Origin: Collinsella sp.
Lineage (GTDB): Bacteria; Actinomycetota; Coriobacteriia; Coriobacteriales; Coriobacteriaceae
Assembly: GCA_019425015.1 (NCBI GenBank)
Contig: JAHYYJ010000007.1
Span: 1-64,000 of the forward strand
DNA length: 64,000 nt
Direction: 5' to 3'
The notes below the pieces were generated by a model that was given only the letters and a program-made list of their open reading frames with translations, searched no databases and was not told the origin of the DNA. The position numbers and the translations under genes are program-made. Positions 59,769-64,000 of this stretch are shown piece by piece; position 1 is the stretch's first letter, and each line of letters opens with the position of its first letter.

Positions 59769-60173
59769 TTAGCTCAAACGGTCCATGCCCTCTTTCTTGA
59801 CGCGGTTGGCGAGTACAAAGTAGATAATGCTGACAATCAAGCCGGTAAAATCGGGGATGCTTGAGCCGGTCCCACCCAAGAGGGGCAGGGAGAGGAGCAG
59901 ACTGATGACCGAACATGCTAGGCAGACGATGGACCAGATCCAGACAACGCCAGCCTTGGCGGGATTATTTGCCGCGCGGATACCAAAGACAGCGGTCACA
60001 ATTTCGACGACGCCCAATACGATGACGACGACGCAAGAGACGATCATGGCACCCGTGATATCGCCTGCCGCGCTGCCCGCAAAGAGCGCTGTAGCACCCA
60101 TGCCTGCACTTAGAATGCCGACGACAAAGAAGAAGAACGATAGGATTTTGAGTAATTTGCAGGCGTTGCTCAT
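59769..60173 (-). CDS. Four-helix membrane protein, unknown function
   Basis: A 134-residue protein with four hydrophobic segments (ILSFFFFVVGILSAGMGATA, MIVSCVVVIVLGVVEIVTAV, VWIWSIVCLACSVISLLLSL, GLIVSIIYFVLANRVKKEG), a common compact membrane protein in Actinobacteria. No family is recognised. AAAGGA lies six bases before the ATG. It is convergent with rlmA. Confidence 0.7.
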   Translation of the reverse strand: MSNACKLLKILSFFFFVVGILSAGMGATALFAGSAAGDITGAMIVSCVVVIVLGVVEIVTAVFGIRAANNPAKAGVVWIWSIVCLACSVISLLLSLPLLGGTGSSIPDFTGLIVSIIYFVLANRVKKEGMDRLS

Positions 60174-60407
60174 GGCTGGTCCTTTCGATACGGGTACGGC
60201 CGGTCTGGCGCACCCCATGTGCTGCACATATGATGAAGCACATTGTAGTTCAACGCGGCGATGCATGCGCCTGAAAGCGCTTTGAGCCCGCGCAGCCCAA
60301 CCCAACCTTTCAAAAAGGAAAGCTGGACGTAAGCCAAATCGATGGCAGCTCATGTGCGGCGCTGCGATGATGAGGCCGTAACAAGGAGCTGGTCTCGAGG
60401 AGGAGCC

Positions 60408-60551
60408 ATGATGTACGGAGCAGGGCAAGTGCGTGAGCCGCGGTCGTTGGGAAGGCGCATGGGTGATTCTGTGATCGCTGCCGTGTGCACGGGATTGATG
60501 GCAGTGCTTTGCATTGGGATGCTGTGGGCCATGTCGCATGTGGGACAATAG
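60408..60551 (+). CDS. Small membrane peptide, unknown function
   Basis: A 47-residue frame (or 46 from the second of two ATGs) with a basic head (REPRSLGRRMGD) and one helix (SVIAAVCTGLMAVLCIGMLW). GAGGAG stands four bases before the ATG, a good ribosome site, and the frame ends 63 bases before rsmJ, so it may be translated in front of it. It has no recognised relatives. Confidence 0.5.
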   Translation: MMYGAGQVREPRSLGRRMGDSVIAAVCTGLMAVLCIGMLWAMSHVGQ

Positions 60552-60614
60552 CGGACGGTTGGGTGCCGACATAAACGGCACTCACGTATTCGTTTTGCTT
60601 TTTAAGGAGTACCC

Positions 60615-61319
60615 ATGGGCGTCGTCGATCCCTTTTCTGTTGCTCGGGCCGCGGGGCTTGAGCTGATCGGGAAGTCCGAGGGCCTCACGCTCACCGACGG
60701 CACGATGGAGCTGCGTGCCGATTTTGACCGCATGCTTCCGCGGCTCAAGCAGGGCTGTCTGCAGCAAGAGCTGTTGGTAAAGGCTGCGCGCGCAAAAGGC
60801 ATCGAGTGCCCATGGGCGATTGATGCCACGGCAGGCTTTGGCGAGGATTCGCTGCTGTTGGCGGCCGCGGGCTTTACCGTCGATCTGTATGAGCAGGATT
60901 GCGTGATCGCGGCGCTCCTCAAGGATGCCCTGGATCGCGCGGCAGATGATCCGGCGCTTGCGGCTGCCGTGTCGCGCATGCGCTTACATGCGGGCGAGGA
61001 CAGCATTGCCGGCCTTCGCCATACGGCTGAGCTGATCGGGCGGGGCGAGCTTGCCGCCCCCGACGTGGTATATCTGGATCCCATGTTTCCCGAACGCACC
61101 AAGAGCGCGGCGGTGAAAAAGAAGTTCCAACTCTTGCATCATTTGGAACAGCCGTGCGCCGATGAGGAGACGCTGGTCGAAGCTGCGCTTGCGGCGCGCC
61201 CGCGCAAGGTCGTTATCAAACGACCGGTGAAGGGACCACTGCTTGCCGGCGTTAAGCCGAGCTATCAACTTGCGGGCAAGGCCGTCCGCTACGATGTTTT
61301 GGTGCCACCGCGCCCGTAG
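60615..61319 (+). CDS. rsmJ: 16S rRNA (guanine1516-N2) methyltransferase, RsmJ-like
   Basis: A 234-residue methyltransferase. WAIDATAGFGEDSLLLAAAG is the SAM loop, VDLYEQDCVIAALL the acidic-strand region, and VVYLDPMFPERTKSAAVKKK with FQLLHHL is the family signature of RsmJ (YLDPMFP). It modifies the small-subunit rRNA. TAAGGAG lies six bases before the ATG. RsmJ is rarer in Actinobacteria; specificity is inferred. Confidence 0.82.
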   Translation: MGVVDPFSVARAAGLELIGKSEGLTLTDGTMELRADFDRMLPRLKQGCLQQELLVKAARAKGIECPWAIDATAGFGEDSLLLAAAGFTVDLYEQDCVIAALLKDALDRAADDPALAAAVSRMRLHAGEDSIAGLRHTAELIGRGELAAPDVVYLDPMFPERTKSAAVKKKFQLLHHLEQPCADEETLVEAALAARPRKVVIKRPVKGPLLAGVKPSYQLAGKAVRYDVLVPPRP

Positions 61320-61366
61320 CTTGCGCGCGATGGCTGGCGCTCCGTCAGTGCCGTGCCGATGCGGGT

Positions 61367-61663
61367 CTATTTCCAAGGATGCGACGTCAGATGCCAGCCG
61401 CCGCAGTATTCGCATTTGTAGCAGGCCAGCCCGCGGCGTCCGCGGTTTTCGCAGTCGGCCATAACTGCCTCGGCCTCGGCGCGCGTGTCGTAACGGTTTT
61501 TGCGTTCACACGACTTGTAGCGCCAGGCCTCATCGCGCTTGGCGTCCAGGGCGTCACGGCGCTCGTCCTCGCGCGCAAACAGGTCGCTCATATCGCCGCC
61601 GGTAGCAGCGCCCAAAAACTCGCTTTTGGCTTTTGACCAGGCGGCTCGCTTTTTGCTTCCCAT
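61367..61663 (-). CDS. Small zinc-ribbon-like protein, unknown function
   Basis: A 98-residue protein with a Lys/Arg/Asp-rich helical head and a C-terminal CYKCEYCGGWHLTSHPWK, which holds two CxxC pairs if Cys of ACYKC and CEYC are counted, plus His, a probable metal site. AWRYKSCERKNRYDTRAEAE precedes it. It resembles small Actinobacteria RNA- or ribosome-associated proteins, but no family is certain. GGAGAAGG lies about ten bases before the chosen ATG; a TTG seven codons earlier is possible. Confidence 0.65.
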   Translation of the reverse strand: MGSKKRAAWSKAKSEFLGAATGGDMSDLFAREDERRDALDAKRDEAWRYKSCERKNRYDTRAEAEAVMADCENRGRRGLACYKCEYCGGWHLTSHPWK

Positions 61664-61687
61664 CTGCTTCGCGCCCTTCTCCAAACG

Positions 61688-61719
61688 TTGGTATCATTGC
61701 TCAATCAAAGTGATACCAA
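61688..61719. promoter_or_regulatory. Inverted repeat between divergent zinc-ribbon and GNAT genes
   Basis: TTGGTATCA and TGATACCAA (61688-61696, 61711-61719) form a 9-bp perfect inverted repeat with a 14-base spacer, 24 bases from one start and 21 from the other. It may be a shared operator or a stem in one leader. Confidence 0.5.
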
Positions 61720-61740
61720 TAAACGTGAGGTCGCCACGTG

Positions 61741-62229
61741 ATGATCAGAAAAACCCTCGATACCGACATTCCTGCCGTCATGGCTATCTATGACGCGGCC
61801 CGCGCCTTTATGCGCGCGCATGGCAACGCCACGCAGTGGCCCGAGGGCACGCCTTCGGCCGAGCAACTGGCTGCCGATATTGCCGCTGGTGGCAGTTACG
61901 TGTGTGAAGTCGGCGGTCGCGTGGTGGCGACGTTTGCCTTTTTACCGGGCCCGGACGAGTGCTATGACGTAATTGAGGACGGTCAATGGCGCAGCGACAC
62001 TCCGTACGCCGTGCTGCACCGTGTGGCATCCGATGGCACCGTGCACGGCATCGCGGCTGCGATGTTTGCCTTTGCCAAAGAGCGTGCTGATCACCTGCGC
62101 ATCGACACGCATCAGGATAACCTGCCCATGCAGGGTGCGAGCATTAAGGCGGGGTTCGAGCGTGCCGGCGTCGTGCATGTATCGGACGGCACACCGCGCG
62201 TTGCGTTCGATTGGTTGCACGAGGCATAA
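61741..62229 (+). CDS. GNAT-family N-acetyltransferase
   Basis: A 162-residue acyltransferase. RKTLDTDIPAVMAIYDAARA starts the fold, the central strand is GGRVVATFAFLPGPDEC, and the acetyl-CoA loop segment is HRVASDGTVHGIAAAMFAFA followed by LRIDTHQDNLPMQGASIKAG, the usual GNAT C-terminal part. Substrate unknown. Start is the ATG after GTG; GAGG lies nine bases upstream. It shares its promoter region with a divergent gene. Confidence 0.82.
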   Translation: MIRKTLDTDIPAVMAIYDAARAFMRAHGNATQWPEGTPSAEQLAADIAAGGSYVCEVGGRVVATFAFLPGPDECYDVIEDGQWRSDTPYAVLHRVASDGTVHGIAAAMFAFAKERADHLRIDTHQDNLPMQGASIKAGFERAGVVHVSDGTPRVAFDWLHEA

Positions 62230-62256
62230 GATCGAGGGCGCGCATCAACAATTCGT

Positions 62257-62296
62257 GCGAACGAAAATGGCCCCGGGTGGGGCTATTTTCGTTCGC
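62257..62296. terminator. Rho-independent terminator-like hairpin
   Basis: GCGAACGAAAATGGCCCC pairs with GGGGCTATTTTCGTTCGC with one mismatch around GGGT. The A/T blocks inside the arms give it U runs on either strand. It closes the GNAT gene. Confidence 0.65.
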
Positions 62297-62483
62297 TGCG
62301 CTGTTTTGCAAGCCGGCTTTCGCAAGGCGCGAACCTACGAAAATCGCCGCGCGGCAACGCGGGGCGATGAGCTCGGTCGGGGGATAGGGCCCGCTTCGCC
62401 CGCCGGCACGTAAATTGTATCATCCAGTGTGGAACGAGGACGCCCGTTGCCGCGTGCGATGGGCTTGTAATAAGAGGAGAGCC

Positions 62484-64000
62484 ATGTCGAAGCAAGCGGT
62501 CGTTGGAATCTTGGCGCATGTCGATGCCGGCAAGACCACGTTGGCCGAGGCCATGCTGTTCAACGCGGGTCGCATTCGCAAGCGCGGCCGCGTGGACGAT
62601 GGCGATTCGCATCTGGATACAAACGCGATCGAGCGCGAGCGTGGCATCACGATTTTCTCGTCGCAGGCCGTGCTCGACCATGGCGATGCCCACGTCATGC
62701 TCGTGGATGCGCCGGGGCATGTCGATTTTTCTGCCGAGGCGGAGCGCACGCTGCGCGCACTCGACTACGCGATTTTGGTTGTAGGCGCCAACGACGGCGT
62801 GCAAGGACACACCGAAACCCTGTGGCGCCTGCTTGCGCGCTATGACATCCCGACGTTCATCTTCATCAACAAAATCGATTTGGAGAATCCCGGCCGCGAT
62901 GTTTTGCTGGCACAACTTGGGCAGCGTCTTTCCGAAGGCTGCCTGGATGCCAACGAACTGCTGGCGGGCGGCGCCGTTCAGGAGGACGCTGCTGCGTTGG
63001 ACGAGGCGGCGCTCGAGGAGTTTTTTGAAGCGGGTGAGCTTTCCGTCGCGACGCTGTCGCGCATGGTTGCCGAGCGCAAGCTCTTTCCCTGTTTTGCCGG
63101 CTCGGCGCTCAAGGACCAAGGCGTGGACGAGCTGTTGGATGGCATATGTGCGCTGATGCGTGAACAGGCGTGGCTCCCGGAGTTTGCCGCGCGCGTCTAT
63201 CGTGTCAGCCGAGGGGATCGCGGCGAGCGCTTGGCTTGGGTTAAAGTGACCGGCGGCACGTTGCATGCCAAGCAGATGATTGACGGACGTTCCGGTGCCG
63301 AGGCATGGGAGCAGAAGGTCGATCAGGTACGCATCTATAACGGCGAAAAGTATGAGCTTGCCCAAGAAGTTGCTGCTGGCGGTATTTGTGCCGTGACGGG
63401 TCTTGCGCACGTTCGCCCAGGGGACGCCCTGGGCGCGGAGCCTGCGGGCGATGCGCCCGTCATTGCGCCGGTCCTCACCTATACGGTGCTCCCGGGCGAA
63501 CATGATGTCCATGCGGTGTTCAAAGCGTTGACTGAGCTGGCGGATGAAGATCCCATGCTCGGCGTAAGCTGGAATACGCATCTTGAGCAGATTCATTTGC
63601 AGTTGATGGGCGCCGTGCAACTCGAGGTCGTGCAGCGGGTGTTGGCCGATCGCTTTGGCCTTTCGGTTGCGTTTGAATCTGGCGGCATTCTCTATAAGGA
63701 GACTATTTCGCAGCCGGTCGAGGGCGTGGGCCACTTTGAGCCGCTGCGCCATTATGCCGAGGTGCATTTGCACCTGGAGCCGTTGTCAGCGGGTTCGGGC
63801 GTGCAGTTTGGCACCGTGACCTCGACCGACGAGCTCGATCTTAACTGGCAGCGTCTGGCACTCACCAACGCCATGGAGCGCGATCACCTGGGCGTGCTGA
63901 CCGGCTCGCCCATCACCGATGTGCGCATTACGCTCACGGGCGGCCGCGCGCATGCCAAACACACCGAGGGCGGCGATTTTCGCCAGGCCACGTACCGCGC
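62484..64000 (+). CDS. TetM-like translational GTPase (ribosomal protection family), cut by the window edge
   Basis: The first 505 codons of a translation-factor GTPase run off the right edge. G1 is GILAHVDAGKTTLAE (about 8-22), G2 region ERERGITIFSS (about 52-62), G3 DAPGHVDFSAEAERTL, G4 FINKIDLENPG and G5 FAGSALKDQGVDEL; domain II (RLAWVKVTGGTLHAKQ) and domain III (SWNTHLEQIHLQLMGAVQLE) follow, then the start of domain IV. In TetM/TetO the family releases tetracycline from the ribosome. The DAPGHVDF and GDSHLDT spellings are shared with TetM-like genes of Coriobacteria and Clostridia; chromosomal copies need not give resistance. GAGGAGAG lies before the ATG. Confidence 0.85.
   Translation, partial: MSKQAVVGILAHVDAGKTTLAEAMLFNAGRIRKRGRVDDGDSHLDTNAIERERGITIFSSQAVLDHGDAHVMLVDAPGHVDFSAEAERTLRALDYAILVVGANDGVQGHTETLWRLLARYDIPTFIFINKIDLENPGRDVLLAQLGQRLSEGCLDANELLAGGAVQEDAAALDEAALEEFFEAGELSVATLSRMVAERKLFPCFAGSALKDQGVDELLDGICALMREQAWLPEFAARVYRVSRGDRGERLAWVKVTGGTLHAKQMIDGRSGAEAWEQKVDQVRIYNGEKYELAQEVAAGGICAVTGLAHVRPGDALGAEPAGDAPVIAPVLTYTVLPGEHDVHAVFKALTELADEDPMLGVSWNTHLEQIHLQLMGAVQLEVVQRVLADRFGLSVAFESGGILYKETISQPVEGVGHFEPLRHYAEVHLHLEPLSAGSGVQFGTVTSTDELDLNWQRLALTNAMERDHLGVLTGSPITDVRITLTGGRAHAKHTEGGDFRQATYR

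Noticed and set aside
62283..63773. Long minus-strand open frame at the right end
   Set aside because: The plus strand reads as a complete TetM-like GTPase with all G motifs in this interval; the minus-strand frame is its shadow.

Overview
The window is GC-rich, gene-dense bacterial chromosome. Its gene content (Coriobacteriia-type LuxR regulators, a CD1871A-type CXXC peptide with a membrane ferredoxin, split GMP synthase, an agmatine deiminase locus with OFA-like MFS carriers) and its many small intergenic palindromes suggest a gut actinobacterium of the Coriobacteriia, most like Collinsella. This assignment is an inference from gene content; no rRNA or tRNA gene lies in the window.

Layout. 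1-6.9 kb is an accessory, decaying island: three methyltransferase genes with an internally deleted fourth, a truncated alpha/beta hydrolase, remnants of a DUF4143 ATPase and of a cupin protein, then a packed array of three sirtuin-like genes (one frameshifted) read divergently from a TetR gene across a strong palindrome. 6.9-14.2 kb has two AAA-type ATPases flanking a parE-parC operon; a perfect LexA-type SOS box lies before parE, and a perfect 33-bp palindrome lies before the second ATPase. 14.2-20.1 kb carries a 1455-residue wall-anchored surface protein and a LuxR regulator. 20.3-28.9 kb carries guaA without a glutaminase domain, a two-component system, a three-gene redox operon (CXXC peptide, membrane 4Fe-4S protein, TlpA-like lipoprotein) and a 1084-residue ABC transporter fusion. 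29-35.2 kb is an agmatine or related amine locus: two paralogous MFS carriers, agmatine deiminase, a carbamoyltransferase and a TetR regulator with matching operator-like palindromes. 35.5-50.7 kb is mixed: a coiled membrane protein, Dus, glutaredoxin, an XRE-TipAS regulator, TrmO, a MalY-type lyase, a BvgS-like hybrid kinase, a K+ channel, a LOG protein, a ClC channel, an EamA carrier and a YtrA-type GntR/ABC operon. 50.7-64 kb is mostly housekeeping: prfC, a VUT transporter, an SDR, ung, EamA/LysR, MATE, rlmA, rsmJ, a GNAT protein and the first 505 codons of a TetM-like translational GTPase cut by the window edge.

The most unusual non-coding structures are (i) eight copies of a 15-bp motif in alternating orientation at a 40-41 bp pitch (50798-51093); (ii) two copies of a 190-bp hairpin element with 34-37 bp arms, each preceded by a TGTGACAAAGG palindrome that recurs alone elsewhere; and (iii) GGGGACGTTCTT hairpins. 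The best candidate for an undescribed system is the sirtuin array, whose members keep the Asn...Gln signature of mono-ADP-ribosylating class M sirtuins but have no macrodomain partner in view.
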